This document shows positions 28,967 through 38,475 of a DNA stretch of 38,625 nt, piece after piece. Below the pieces are notes generated by a model, which made no database searches, was not told the DNA's origin, and saw only the letters and a program-made list of their open reading frames with translations. The DNA is taken from positions 1-38,625 of IMG/VR virus record IMGVR_UViG_3300046006_000631. The stretch is one strand, 5' to 3'. Made by a program: the position numbers and the translations under genes. Source of the stretch: a virus. Each line of letters begins with the position of its first letter. The stretch's first letter is position 1.

Positions 28967-31501
28967 CTACGGCACCAGTTTGTTAAGAATTTGATCGTCA
29001 TCCCCACGCAAAGCATTACGCTTTGCTGCACGGGTCTTTGGTCCTTGCACTTTGCGTGATGTGTCTGGACGCATCTGGCGCAATTGTTCCTCTAACAAAT
29101 CAATTGAACTCTTTACACGGCCACGGGATTCAGTTGCTTGGCGCAGCATTTCTGCGTTTTTAGCACTCTCTGCCCTTGCGCCCATAAGTTCAGGGCTACG
29201 CGCACGGCTTTCAATTTCCGCAAACGCTGCATCTTTTTGACGCGCCGTTTTTAGAGTGTCCTCAACCCAATTGCGATCCATCATTTTATCGGCAATTGCT
29301 CGGTCGTTCAACGCTTTAAAGCCTGGTGCCACTTCAGCCAAGTCTACGCGAGTCTTGTCAAAGGCGACCTTTTCGGCGGCGTCAAGCGCAAACTTCTGTC
29401 CGGATGATATCTTGTTGGTGGCTGACCGCAGCGTAGACGTATAGTTTTGAAACGTCTCAGGCGTAGCACCACGAATCCCTTGGCTTGCTGGAAGCAACTT
29501 ACCAGTAATTGGATCAACATCAAGTATCATTTCACGCGCTGTTGGTGCTCTTGATCTTGCCTCAGCAGCCAAGCCTTCAGCCTCCGCCATTTGAGCCATG
29601 CGGGTTCGACGTGCGTCTTCAGCACGAAGTCTGGCAACAACTTCTGGTGCTTCATCCAATCCGAGGCGTAACGCATTTACTGGTGCTTGCTGACCTTGTC
29701 CCATCGCTTGACGTGCGTCAGGTCTGTTTGGATCAAAAGGCATCCGCACAGTTTCATTGCTAGGCATTATAAAGTTAGGATCGTTGCGTGGGGCAGAAGG
29801 TAAAACTGTTAACTCACGCGACTCAACTGGGCGCAAAGCGTTAACCGGTTGTTGTGGACGGTAATCACGGGGTACGGCTCGACTTGATTGAAATTCTGGC
29901 GACGTCATTTTATTGGCGGCAACTCGGCGAAGAATTTCGCTTATGCCTGCACCAGCAGCAATTCCAAATGGGACGCCAGCAGGCCCCGCAGAAAGACCAA
30001 TAAGACCACCAATTGCGCCGCCTGGTCCTGCTCTAGTAAAAGCAGGCAGGAATCGTTTGTCACCAGCAGATAAAGCAGCAATTTCTGGGAAGTTAGACGC
30101 AATTTTACCTATATCAGCAACTACACCACTGACAGGTTCGCCTTTTGAAACTAATTTTCCAAATACATTTGGGTCAATTTGACCGGTTCCAAAATTAGTA
30201 GCTGACTCCATATCATAAGTTTGCGCCATTTTTGTTCTGGCGTTAACAAATGCTTCTCGCGCTTTTGCGTTTGGCAAATTGTTATCAATTAAACTTTCTA
30301 ATACTTTAGCTGCCCCAAGTTTTGCGTCAGCCATTGCTTTTGCATTAGGGTCTAGTGGACCAACAGCACGAAACACGTCTGATGCTTGTTGACGCATCTG
30401 ACGAATAGTGTCTAAAAGTTTAGTTCCATCGCCACCTTTTAACAGCCCTTCTTTTAAATTATCTAAGTACGCTCCAACTTGCGCTGCTTGACCATCATCA
30501 ACGTAAAGTTCTTTTGCGCGTAACTTGTCAAGTTTTGCCAAACTATCACTGTCAACAATAACTTGCTTAATGTCACGCACGGTTTCGTATGGACCGGCGA
30601 TATCATCCCTTGCACGAACTTTGTCGTATATCTTTGGGTCTGTAAGCGATACTTCATCACCAACACCCAAATCTTTTTTAACTATGTTTGTCCATTTTGG
30701 TCTGTTATCTTCTGATAAACGATTATCTAAATCAGCACTACCAATTAAACCTGTACGCGCACGATTTCTCAAGTTTGGATTAGACACAGCAGGATCAAGC
30801 GCAATGTTATATTTTTGCGCTAAATTTGTTGCATCAATTTGTGGACCACGCGCATAGCTTTCAGCAACCCGTGCTTCACCGGCTGCTTTAACTGAAGGTA
30901 TTTCACCAATTGCGCTTTTAAGATATCCGCCCTCAGTACGAGCAATATTGCCGGCTTGACGCACAGCAGCGGGAGCAAGTGCTGCCGCAGTCGCACCTTG
31001 CGAAAAAGGAATGGATTGAAGTGGCTCTGTTACTTCACCAATGGTTTGCATTGACGCTTGACCGCCACGGGTCTGGGGCTGGTATGTCAACGCTTGTTGA
31101 ACACGTCCAGCCAACTCTTGACCTTGGCGAACGCCTTCTTGCGTACCATATTGACCACCGGTAACCGAGCGACCAACACCAGCAAGCGCAGCAACAGGCG
31201 CTGCAATCATGCCAGTGCCAAGCGCAAGAGGGGTTTCAACAATTCCGCCCAACACGTCTTGCATACTTGGACGAGCGCTAGGTATTGCATCCGGTTGACG
31301 AATAACTTGACCTTGAGGCGTGACCTGTGGGACTGCGCTGCCGTAGCCCGTTGACGCAGCCGTACTTAAGCCAATTTTTGTATAAAAATCATTTTTAGGA
31401 AGGTCTGAGTAAAATTTGCTGTGCAAAGCGTCGGCCAACGCCGCATCAGGCATATCCGAATATTGTGGATACTTTTCGCGGATTTCAGCAATTGTCGCCA
31501 T
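28967..31501 (-). CDS. Large internal virion / DNA-ejection protein
   Basis: The 844-residue protein begins with the short module IREKYPQYSDMPDAALADAL (about 6-25) and FYSDLPKNDFYTKIG, which I recognise at the start of many internal virion proteins of podoviruses. A Gly/Ala-rich segment near 100-150 and 490-530 (PGGAIGGLIGLSAGPAGVPF) could insert in membranes, and the rest is helical. Such proteins leave the head first and form the DNA conduit through the envelope. It is last of three ejection-type genes; starts overlap by one base with the preceding stop. Confidence 0.78.
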   Translation of the reverse strand: MATIAEIREKYPQYSDMPDAALADALHSKFYSDLPKNDFYTKIGLSTAASTGYGSAVPQVTPQGQVIRQPDAIPSARPSMQDVLGGIVETPLALGTGMIAAPVAALAGVGRSVTGGQYGTQEGVRQGQELAGRVQQALTYQPQTRGGQASMQTIGEVTEPLQSIPFSQGATAAALAPAAVRQAGNIARTEGGYLKSAIGEIPSVKAAGEARVAESYARGPQIDATNLAQKYNIALDPAVSNPNLRNRARTGLIGSADLDNRLSEDNRPKWTNIVKKDLGVGDEVSLTDPKIYDKVRARDDIAGPYETVRDIKQVIVDSDSLAKLDKLRAKELYVDDGQAAQVGAYLDNLKEGLLKGGDGTKLLDTIRQMRQQASDVFRAVGPLDPNAKAMADAKLGAAKVLESLIDNNLPNAKAREAFVNARTKMAQTYDMESATNFGTGQIDPNVFGKLVSKGEPVSGVVADIGKIASNFPEIAALSAGDKRFLPAFTRAGPGGAIGGLIGLSAGPAGVPFGIAAGAGISEILRRVAANKMTSPEFQSSRAVPRDYRPQQPVNALRPVESRELTVLPSAPRNDPNFIMPSNETVRMPFDPNRPDARQAMGQGQQAPVNALRLGLDEAPEVVARLRAEDARRTRMAQMAEAEGLAAEARSRAPTAREMILDVDPITGKLLPASQGIRGATPETFQNYTSTLRSATNKISSGQKFALDAAEKVAFDKTRVDLAEVAPGFKALNDRAIADKMMDRNWVEDTLKTARQKDAAFAEIESRARSPELMGARAESAKNAEMLRQATESRGRVKSSIDLLEEQLRQMRPDTSRKVQGPKTRAAKRNALRGDDDQILNKLVP

Positions 31502-32919
31502 TATCTAATTCCCAATGGGTCTGAGGGGGCACCACCCGCACCGCCACCACCAACTTGATCTGACATTCCAAACTGATCTTTTCTTTCTTTCATTAACCGC
31601 AAAATTACTTTTGCTGCATCTTTTCTAGTTTCGTTTGGTAAACCTGAATCTGCAAGTTGACCCGCTGCCTCTTTATAAGATTGCGTATCTTTGTCAGATT
31701 GCGGGCCTTCAAATCGCGGAACCATTTTAAGCACCAAATCCGCAATTGGCGCAAGTGAAGCTGCTGCTTTTGCGCCTTCTGTAGCTTTACCAACAAACGC
31801 CGCAGAAGCATCGACCATTCGACCAAATCCGCTACCTGTTGATTTTTCAAGTAATCCACCAGGCTTTATAGCATCTGTAAGGTTTGAAATTGCGGTGTTA
31901 AGACTTCTAACGGTTTCCACTTTTCCTGCTGCTTGTTTTTCTGTAAACGCAGTTGCTGGCGTCATTCCTATAGCTTTATCTGCTGCAACTAATACAGGTT
32001 TGCCGTCTACCATTGCGGCAACAGGTGCGCGGAATGGCGGCTTGGGTTGAGCAAATGTTGGCCCTTGCGGTGCGTTAGGATTTAACGCATTTACATTTGG
32101 TGCTGCTGCGCTTTGGGGATTTAAAGCGTTAACACCACCTCCACCATCGACACCTAAAGGTTGAAACGCCGAAGTCGCTGAGTTAGGCGAAATTTCAACG
32201 CGCATTGGCATTGGTTGAACTTCTAATGGAATTAGCTGATCCCCACGCAATGGGCGGCGCGTTTGAATTTCTATGCGTTCTTTTGGGTTTTCTGGGTTTG
32301 GAATAGTGGTTGTAACAAGATCACCGCCATATTTTAGTTTGTCGTCGTATTGTTCACGCGCAAGCCTTGCATTCATCATTGGAGCAGCCGCACCAATATT
32401 GGCAACTTTTAACGCCCGCGCCTCATCCATTAAATTTTGTTGAAGTTTAGTCGAACCAAGCGCACTGGCTTGTTTAAGTTTTTCTAAGCCACCAGGTTGA
32501 TTTAGTTGAGCAATAATGCTTTCGCGCGATGGGCTGACACCTATAGATTTAAAATAAGCACCCGTTCTTCCTACATGATTACCGTCGTGCCATTTAAGAT
32601 AGTCTTCATTTGTATTTACGTCACCCAACGCATCTCGACGCAATTTAATATCGTTTGAAAGAACTTCCATTTCTGTTTTTTGCGTGGTGGCGCGTTTGCC
32701 CAACAACTCTGCAAACCCTTTGGCGTTGGCCATGTAACCACGACGTTGAAACTCAGGATCGTCAAAATTAGCGCCGCCTGCAAACAGGTTACGCATTTCT
32801 TCGCTACCCTGCATTTCTTGAACAGCACCTTTCAGCGCAAGCATCTGACCCATCTGACCCAACATATTGACGGGTTGTTGTTGCTGTACGCCTAATGCGA
32901 TATTTGGATTAATTGGCAT
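31501..32919 (-). CDS. DNA-ejection protein, 472 residues
   Basis: Largely helical, Gln/Ala-rich protein (start PINPNIALGVQQQQPVNMLG). The C-terminal PRFEGPQSDKDTQSYKEAAG, then LADSGLPNETRKDAAKVILR is a block I recognise from phage internal or injection proteins. A Pro/Asn-rich linker (about 250-310) separates the halves. It occupies the slot of P22 gp20/gp16-type proteins between the two other ejection genes. The exact counterpart is not certain. Confidence 0.75.
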   Translation of the reverse strand: MPINPNIALGVQQQQPVNMLGQMGQMLALKGAVQEMQGSEEMRNLFAGGANFDDPEFQRRGYMANAKGFAELLGKRATTQKTEMEVLSNDIKLRRDALGDVNTNEDYLKWHDGNHVGRTGAYFKSIGVSPSRESIIAQLNQPGGLEKLKQASALGSTKLQQNLMDEARALKVANIGAAAPMMNARLAREQYDDKLKYGGDLVTTTIPNPENPKERIEIQTRRPLRGDQLIPLEVQPMPMRVEISPNSATSAFQPLGVDGGGGVNALNPQSAAAPNVNALNPNAPQGPTFAQPKPPFRAPVAAMVDGKPVLVAADKAIGMTPATAFTEKQAAGKVETVRSLNTAISNLTDAIKPGGLLEKSTGSGFGRMVDASAAFVGKATEGAKAAASLAPIADLVLKMVPRFEGPQSDKDTQSYKEAAGQLADSGLPNETRKDAAKVILRLMKERKDQFGMSDQVGGGGAGGAPSDPLGIR

Positions 32920-32921
32920 TA

Positions 32922-33929
32922 TTATTCTCCAACAAAGCCACCGGCTGTTGAGCCGGTTACGCCATAATGTGTTCGCTGTTGCGGAAACACGCGATTCATC
33001 AATTGATTTTGATAATACTGATTTGAGATATTACCAATGGCGTTGCTAAACGCATTAGATTGCCCCATGTAACCAGACGCCCTTGCGTTAGCTGCGCCTT
33101 GATAAGCCTCGCCTGCTTGGTTAGCGTAGTTCATACCCATAGTGCCAAGCGTGTTGGCTGAAGATTGACCTACACCCGCTAATGATTGAAGCGGATTTAA
33201 CGTGCCTGCGCGCTCGGCTTGATAGCGGTTAAAAGCGTTTTGGTATTCCTGAGACGCCATGTCTTGACCGTAGCGCTGGATGCCTTTAAGCGTACCGCCG
33301 GACAACAAATTACCCCGTGCTGCCGCGCTGCTCTCAAGCCCTTTCATACCTTCTTTTAACCGGAACTGATAGCCTGGATCCATGCCCTTGGCAAACATCT
33401 CAGGCGTGTACTCCGCCGTAGCGTATTTGCCAAACATTGGGTCGTTGGCGTTGCCGCCAGACATTCTAAACTGTTCACGGTTAGGCGCAACTAAATTCGC
33501 ACGGGCTGCGTCAAAACCAGCTTGATCAAACGTGCCGCCAGTTGGCTCTCGATAAAATTGCTGATCAGATTCGCCGCCACCGCTTGTGTAAGACCCGCCA
33601 CCACCGCCACCAATAAAAAATTTAGATGGGTCTAAATTGGCTAAGTCAGCATTATATTTTTGCAACGCTTTGTTATAGGAGCTGTCGTCGTACTGACCTT
33701 CGCCACCCAAACCAAGATAAGTCAGCAGCCTATTTTGACCTTGCAGCCCGCCTTGACGAAACGGCTCTTGTAGCTCAACGCCTTTTAGGTATTGCTCATA
33801 TTGCAATTGAGCAGCGCGTTCAGCAGCGGCAGCTTGTGTGCTAGCGGCTTTACCTGCTGCGCTTGAACTCATAGCGGCACCAGCAAGAGTGGCGACGCCT
33901 CCAATAACTGATGCGGCTACGAATGTCAT
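32922..33929 (-). CDS. DNA-transfer / ejection protein, 335 residues
   Basis: Starts with an Ala/Gly-rich hydrophobic segment (residues about 4-28) that could insert in a membrane, then a helical part. The conserved core GLESSAAARGNLLSGGTLKG, then QEYQNAFNRYQAERAGTLNP marks a family annotated as DNA-transfer or ejection protein. A run of Gly residues near 105-118 (IGGGGGGSYTSGGG) is a flexible linker. It corresponds in place to P22 gp7. It overlaps the cupin gene by 4 bases. Confidence 0.8.
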   Translation of the reverse strand: MTFVAASVIGGVATLAGAAMSSSAAGKAASTQAAAAERAAQLQYEQYLKGVELQEPFRQGGLQGQNRLLTYLGLGGEGQYDDSSYNKALQKYNADLANLDPSKFFIGGGGGGSYTSGGGESDQQFYREPTGGTFDQAGFDAARANLVAPNREQFRMSGGNANDPMFGKYATAEYTPEMFAKGMDPGYQFRLKEGMKGLESSAAARGNLLSGGTLKGIQRYGQDMASQEYQNAFNRYQAERAGTLNPLQSLAGVGQSSANTLGTMGMNYANQAGEAYQGAANARASGYMGQSNAFSNAIGNISNQYYQNQLMNRVFPQQRTHYGVTGSTAGGFVGE

Positions 33930-34369
33930 GTCAATACCTCATTTTTAACTTTATTGCCAATTACAAACATACTGTTTGGGTCGGCTTCAACTAACTCATT
34001 TTCTGCGTCTTCAATTGTCGTGGCTTCTGCCACATGAAAAGTCATGCAAAGTGCGTCTGTTATTGCGTATACCGCCCGCTTAGTACCAGGTCGGCTTAAC
34101 AAAACTTTAGGCCCAGTTATAGTCTGAACGCCGTCATCTGTCGTCACACAAATTGTACCGGACACTACGACATAAAAATGCTCTTTTTTGTGTACTTTGC
34201 CAACTATTGTGCATCCTGCTGGACGCCATACTTGTCGGCAATACATACCGCCATGAAAGAAATGCTCAGTAGGAGGTTCGTATTGCGGCATTTTAGACAT
34301 TGCTGCCTGAAGTGCTTCCACCTGTTTTCTAACAGAAGGAGCTAAAACGCCGCTGTACGTTACGTCCAT
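33926..34369 (-). CDS. Cupin-like protein
   Basis: The 147-residue protein has a beta-barrel pattern: CTIVGKVHKKEHFYVVVSGT resembles cupin motif 1 (His and Glu and His around GKVHKKEHF), and GPKVLLSRPGTKRAVYAITD, CMTFHV resemble motif 2. An N-terminal FFHGGMYCRQVWRPAG adds possible metal ligands. Small cupins can be sugar- or metal-binding. In this place, between the fibre-like gene and the ejection genes, a virion or regulatory role is possible. The family is moderately sure, the job unknown. Confidence 0.7.
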   Translation of the reverse strand: MDVTYSGVLAPSVRKQVEALQAAMSKMPQYEPPTEHFFHGGMYCRQVWRPAGCTIVGKVHKKEHFYVVVSGTICVTTDDGVQTITGPKVLLSRPGTKRAVYAITDALCMTFHVAEATTIEDAENELVEADPNSMFVIGNKVKNEVLT

Positions 34370-35200
34370 TTAATTCAGCACCAAAAAGTTAACTCTGGTT
34401 TCAGCCGTGGCTGCCGCATTAGAGATTAAGGTAAAACTGCCGGCTCCAGGCACTGCTTTCATAACTCGCATTGTCGCATCATCTGTTGCAACTGTGGCTA
34501 AAATAACGCTTGAGGTTGTCACTAAACTATTGGTAACAACTAAACTAATGGCACCCGCAGCAAAGTTAACCGATCCAGCGGTTTTATTAATTGTTTGTGC
34601 ACCGGTAGTGCCCGCAGCGGTAATGGTCTTATCCACTACAATATCCGCTTTTGCAGTAAACACCGACCCGTCATAAGTCAAGTTTGCAGAAGATTGAAAC
34701 GCTGCTGTGCCATTTCCATAGGGGATTCGGCTAGCCGTTAATGTGGCAATCCCTGTCCCGCCTTGCGCAACAGACACTGTACCGCTAGTAATCTGTGACG
34801 CTGCGATCGCAATCGCCACATCACCCGCTACCGTCAATTGACCCTGAGCGTTGACTGTTACCGTGGTCACCGAAGACGCCGAGCCATACGATCCAGCAGT
34901 TACCCCTGTGTTGGATATGCCAACCGTAAGTGAGCCACTGCCATTGGTTCTAAACAGCCCTGCGCCTGCCGTTAGGTTTGCAACAGTATAAGTGCCGCTA
35001 GAGTTACCAATTAAGATTTGACCGTTTGCAGGAAGGGTGCCTGTACCTGTTCCACCGGAACCTACTGAAATAACGCCTGTGCCGTCGCCTACAATAGTGT
35101 TGATGTTATTAAAATATCGAAACCATTGCACCGAAACTAGCCCAGTGTTTGAGTCAACAACTGGAATCCGAGGCGCAGGGATTTGGGTAATATTAGCCAT
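34370..35200 (-). CDS. Fibre- or tail-needle-like structural protein
   Basis: A 276-residue protein with an N-terminal conserved-looking anchor (ANITQIPAPRIPVVDSNTGL then VSVQWFRYFNNINT) and a long Gly/Thr/Ser/Ala beta shaft (GTGVISVGSGGTGTGTLPAN, QITSGTVSVAQGGTGIATLT). It follows the gp10-like gene, the slot of the P22 tail needle gp26, and overlaps it by 8 bases. A homotrimeric needle or short fibre is likely; the choice cannot be made here. Confidence 0.65.
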   Translation of the reverse strand: MANITQIPAPRIPVVDSNTGLVSVQWFRYFNNINTIVGDGTGVISVGSGGTGTGTLPANGQILIGNSSGTYTVANLTAGAGLFRTNGSGSLTVGISNTGVTAGSYGSASSVTTVTVNAQGQLTVAGDVAIAIAASQITSGTVSVAQGGTGIATLTASRIPYGNGTAAFQSSANLTYDGSVFTAKADIVVDKTITAAGTTGAQTINKTAGSVNFAAGAISLVVTNSLVTTSSVILATVATDDATMRVMKAVPGAGSFTLISNAAATAETRVNFLVLN

Positions 35201-36635
35201 TTGTGCCGCTTAGAATCAACTCAGCGCCAATAATGTCAATCTTAACTGGATCGGTGCCTGACACCTCATAGACCCTGTCACGCAGCTTCTGAGTCATGCC
35301 TAGACGACGCCAGATGGCGCGTGTGCCGTACCCGCCAATTTGACCCATTGAAACCCAATGCTCATTTGACCAAGTGTGTCCGCCGTCATCAGAAAAGCGC
35401 AACATGACTTGAGGGTCAGAACCTTGACCAACAACAAGCCCAACACCCGTTTCGCAAACCAATTGAAGGCTATGCTGTGCGGTACGCTTTAGGTTGTTTT
35501 GACCAGTAGGAAGTGCACGCCATGAGCGCAGCCACTTCTGAGGACCGCCATTGTCAGCGTAAGTGGTCAAGTCTAAAGCGTAGATATTGCCGTTCTCAAA
35601 GTCACCAACAATAATTGTGCCTTCAAAATTACACTGGCAATTGCCTCTGTTGCGGGTAAAGAGATTGTCTAGCAGCCCTGCGCGTTCATGCCACCCCTGA
35701 GTGGCTACGTCGTAGACCCAAGTTTGGTTAGCAGAAGGAAAGTTCAGCACATAAAAAGCATGACCGTCTTGTTGGTAGGTGTACGCAACCGCATCAGACA
35801 TATCAGCGTATTGTTGGATTTGCCACTCAACTGCGTGGGTGCTAATGCGCTTACCGTTGTATCCTTCTGAGCGATAGACAATGCCCTCGCCTCGCGCATC
35901 TTGACCAAGCCAAAACACGCTGTTATCTAGCTTGGCAACAGAGAAAGCCGCAGCACAACCAAGTTCGTTAAACGCGCCTTGAATGCGTGTCAGGGGAAAG
36001 TCTGGCAAGCCTGCGTTGTACCAGACCTCGACTGAATCCGTGCCAAACAACCAAGCCTCACGATGATTGACGTTAATGGCCACTAAGCCGTCGGGAGAGC
36101 CTTCTGCGCTTGCAAAGGACAAGGGGTCAACCTGAGTGCCGTCAAGCAACTCAGTTACCCAGACTTTCTGGCTGTTTGGCTCGTTGTAGACGAAATAGCC
36201 ATCAAGGTAGCCAACTGTCACTGCACCGGTAAAGTCAGGGTCAGTAATCTCAGCAAAGCCGTTTGTAACTTCGTTGTAGATATACGATCGAGGATTACAC
36301 GCAATAAACAATTGTGTGCCGTTATCCGCAATGGATACTTGCCCTGTGCCAGAAATCGTGCCTAGTAGCGTAGGGGTGCCGGTTAGACTACTGAGCTTAT
36401 AAAACTCATTGCCTGATGCCACGTAGAAGTCCGAGCCGTTAGTCTGATGCGCCCACAACCCACGAATAGGTCCTGTGCCTACAGTTTGCAAAAACCTTAG
36501 CCCTGGCGCACGGTTCAGGAAAGCAGGCATCTGCCCGCCTTCAGGGACAATCTCAGGAAAGAGATTAATCATCCTGTTATCCGCTGCGTTAACGCTGCGC
36601 GCAACGTATGCGCTGCCAAGGATAGGTGTCTGCAT
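35193..36635 (-). CDS. Tail accessory factor, P22 gp10-like (packaged DNA stabilisation)
   Basis: The 480-residue protein matches the gp10 family (P22 gp10 has 472). It starts MQTPILGSAYVARSVNAADN and RMINLFPEIVP, and carries repeated blades (FYVASGNEFYKLSSLTGTPT, AWLFGTDSVEVWYN, YRSEGYNGKRISTHAVEW) of a beta-propeller-like fold. In P22 a hexamer closes the portal-gp4 channel after packaging and carries the spikes. It abuts the gp4-like gene by one base. Confidence 0.92.
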   Translation of the reverse strand: MQTPILGSAYVARSVNAADNRMINLFPEIVPEGGQMPAFLNRAPGLRFLQTVGTGPIRGLWAHQTNGSDFYVASGNEFYKLSSLTGTPTLLGTISGTGQVSIADNGTQLFIACNPRSYIYNEVTNGFAEITDPDFTGAVTVGYLDGYFVYNEPNSQKVWVTELLDGTQVDPLSFASAEGSPDGLVAINVNHREAWLFGTDSVEVWYNAGLPDFPLTRIQGAFNELGCAAAFSVAKLDNSVFWLGQDARGEGIVYRSEGYNGKRISTHAVEWQIQQYADMSDAVAYTYQQDGHAFYVLNFPSANQTWVYDVATQGWHERAGLLDNLFTRNRGNCQCNFEGTIIVGDFENGNIYALDLTTYADNGGPQKWLRSWRALPTGQNNLKRTAQHSLQLVCETGVGLVVGQGSDPQVMLRFSDDGGHTWSNEHWVSMGQIGGYGTRAIWRRLGMTQKLRDRVYEVSGTDPVKIDIIGAELILSGTNG

Positions 36636-37348
36636 TAGAAGTTACCGGCAAAGATGTTAAAGCGCTGACGCGTTCCAACAATCGAATAAGGAATCGACAT
36701 AATGTCATCTGGGTTGTTGATGCGCTTTAAGTTACGCTTAGAGGTCATCGCAACCCGCATGACTGTGGGCGATGGCTCAACACCAAACTCAGGCGCAAAC
36801 TCACAAGCTAAGTTGTACTTAAATGCACGCAGATAGCCTGGTGGGAACGCTAGGTTTGTCGCCAAGTTAGCTGGTGCTGTTATTGGCTTGACCGACACAA
36901 TGTGGAACTCCAGCACCTTGGTAGGTACTGGATAGACCGTCATTGTAATGTCTGGGTATTCCATGTTGACCCACATTACCTGTGGGTAGGTGGAGGTCAC
37001 GGTCTTGACAGCAATACCGTTGTATTGCTGCTGATTGATCAGTTTAAGACCGTAGGAAATGCCAGATGAAGCATCACGGAAGTATGTCGAGTCCTCAACC
37101 AAGATTGGGCGCTCACCTACAAAGTCGCCGGTTGGACCAAGGGTGCGTGAGATAGCATTAGGTGGCCAAGAAAAGACCTGATCTTGAGTCGCAAACACAG
37201 CCAATCGCTCTGTATTCCATGAGTCGATCATCTGGTTCAGCGCAACAAGTGCGTCTTGCGATGTAGCCGCAGAGGGCGTCTCACCTTCAGCCAACACGCC
37301 GAGTAAGCGCAAAGCGCCGTTGATCTGGTCATTGGCTGTTGTGGCCAT
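36635..37348 (-). CDS. Tail accessory factor, P22 gp4-like
   Basis: The 237-residue head-to-tail adaptor begins with the helical domain typical of gp4 (NDQINGALRLLGVLAEGETP then DALVALNQMIDSWNTERLAV), and ends with VMRVAMTSKRNLKRINNPDD and a C-terminal tail. It is longer than P22 gp4 (166) but gp4-type proteins of other phages are often this size. It plugs onto the portal as the first closure factor, followed by the gp10-like protein; the gene order agrees. Confidence 0.85.
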   Translation of the reverse strand: MATTANDQINGALRLLGVLAEGETPSAATSQDALVALNQMIDSWNTERLAVFATQDQVFSWPPNAISRTLGPTGDFVGERPILVEDSTYFRDASSGISYGLKLINQQQYNGIAVKTVTSTYPQVMWVNMEYPDITMTVYPVPTKVLEFHIVSVKPITAPANLATNLAFPPGYLRAFKYNLACEFAPEFGVEPSPTVMRVAMTSKRNLKRINNPDDIMSIPYSIVGTRQRFNIFAGNF

Positions 37349-37350
37349 GT

Positions 37351-37548
37351 TTACTCCGTAGTTTTACGACGACGTTTTAGCGTATTAACTGGCTCCGCTA
37401 CTGCAACTTCAGGCGTATCGGGATTGTACCGCACCCAGCCCTTTGTTTCATCATATTCGGCTTCCAACTCCATAGTAGCAATCTTGGTACCGTGGGTTGG
37501 ATGTTTTAGATAAATGTGCATTTGTAGATGGGGGTGTTTAGCCCCCAT
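37351..37548 (-). CDS. Hypothetical protein, 65 residues (start uncertain)
   Basis: Basic C-terminal tail (VNTLKRRRKTTE) after a beta-like start (MHIYLKHPTHGTKIATMELE). Start is unsure: ATG 37548 lies within a hairpin, and ATG 37521 would give 56 residues; neither has a clear ribosome site. It separates the capsid-accessory genes from the gp4-like gene. Could be a capsid-interior or assembly protein. Confidence 0.55.
   Translation of the reverse strand: MGAKHPHLQMHIYLKHPTHGTKIATMELEAEYDETKGWVRYNPDTPEVAVAEPVNTLKRRRKTTE
37528..37548 (-). other. Intercistronic hairpin
   Basis: ATGGGGG and CCCCCAT pair around a 7-base loop. No T-run follows on the minus strand, so it is likelier an mRNA-stability or translation-control element than a terminator. 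It overlaps the first start codon of the 65-residue gene. Confidence 0.5.
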
Positions 37549-37551
37549 TTG

Positions 37552-38010
37552 TTAAACGCAATGAATAATTGCAAAGTTAAGAACAACTGCTTCAGCAAGA
37601 GCGCCTCCACTAATGTTACGCAAAGTTACTGTTGCTGATCCTGCGCCCATGCTAGATACAAAAGCGTTGTAAGACGCTGATGTGCCGTTAGTAACAGTCA
37701 AAAGCAACACATCTTTAGCCGAAATGGTGCTATTAGTCAACGTAAACGTCACGTTAGTAGTAGCTCCCAAAGAAGCTGCGTTCATCGTGATTTGACCAGC
37801 AGAAGTGTTTAAAGTTACTCCCGTTGATTTACTAGTTAACTGAGTTACTGTACCTTGAGCGGCAGCAGCATAGCCAATCTCTACGTCTGCATAAACAGTC
37901 GTACCTTCAATTGTGCTAGGTGTTACAGCGCCAATAGGCGAGTTATCAATTGTAGCGCCTGATAAATCAGGGTCTGAGTAGGCTACTCCTACTGGTTTGG
38001 TATTAGGCAT
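37552..38010 (-). CDS. Beta-rich capsid-associated protein, 152 residues
   Basis: Starts MPNTKPVGVAYSDPDLSGAT and is rich in Thr, Ser, Ala and Val. VTQLTSKSTGVTLNTSAGQI, then TFTLTNSTISAKDVLLLTVT is a pattern I recognise from phage head-fibre or decoration proteins. AAAAGGAAATGTTATG provides a ribosome site. It lies between the 130- and 65-residue genes, with terminator-like hairpins on both sides. Decoration is inferred. Confidence 0.68.
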   Translation of the reverse strand: MPNTKPVGVAYSDPDLSGATIDNSPIGAVTPSTIEGTTVYADVEIGYAAAAQGTVTQLTSKSTGVTLNTSAGQITMNAASLGATTNVTFTLTNSTISAKDVLLLTVTNGTSASYNAFVSSMGAGSATVTLRNISGGALAEAVVLNFAIIHCV

Positions 38011-38027
38011 AACATTTCCTTTTAAAA

Positions 38028-38049
38028 AGAAGGCACCGAAGTGCCCTCT
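38028..38049 (-). terminator. Hairpin terminator with TTCG loop
   Basis: On the minus strand GAGGGCAC-TTCG-GTGCCTTC (one G-U pair) is followed by TTTTTAAAA. This is a good intrinsic terminator or partial attenuator after the 130-residue gene and before the 152-residue gene. Confidence 0.78.
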
Positions 38050-38054
38050 TTACG

Positions 38055-38447
38055 TTAGATGCGGTATGCAGTCCACGAACCATCGCCGGTCTTGCGCGCA
38101 CGGAAGTGAGCTGAAGTTACAGCAGATACAGCCGCCACACCAACGATAGTCCAACCAGTACCAACAACCAAAGTAATAGCATCAGATGCGTCGGTATTGA
38201 TGACGTAGAAGTCAAATGCAGAATTGACTTTTTGTGCGCTAGACATATCTGCTTCCAACAAAGCGACTGTTGGCAATGTTAAGTTGCCAGCGGTGCCGTT
38301 AAAAGTAAACAGACCATTTTGGAGTTGTGCAGCCGTTGCGGTTGCTGCGGCAGCCAATGCAGTAGGTGCGCCCTGAACAAACATAATTGCTTCGTCAGTT
38401 GCGCCTGCACCGATTTGATAACCGCCTGTGCCATTAGAAAGTGCCAT
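38055..38447 (-). CDS. Putative head decoration protein, 130 residues
   Basis: Starts MALSNGTGGYQIGAGATDEA and continues with an Ala-rich helix and DFYVINTDASDAITLVVGTG, WTIVGVAAVSAV, ending RARKTGDGSWTAYRI. The size, beta content and place directly downstream of the coat gene fit a head decoration or cement protein. Its start region (AGGAAATTTATCATGGC) closely copies that of the coat gene (AGGAAATTATCATGGC), suggesting matched high translation. No membrane segment. Confidence 0.7.
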   Translation of the reverse strand: MALSNGTGGYQIGAGATDEAIMFVQGAPTALAAAATATAAQLQNGLFTFNGTAGNLTLPTVALLEADMSSAQKVNSAFDFYVINTDASDAITLVVGTGWTIVGVAAVSAVTSAHFRARKTGDGSWTAYRI

Positions 38448-38475
38448 GATAAATTTCCTTTAAATAAATTACGAA

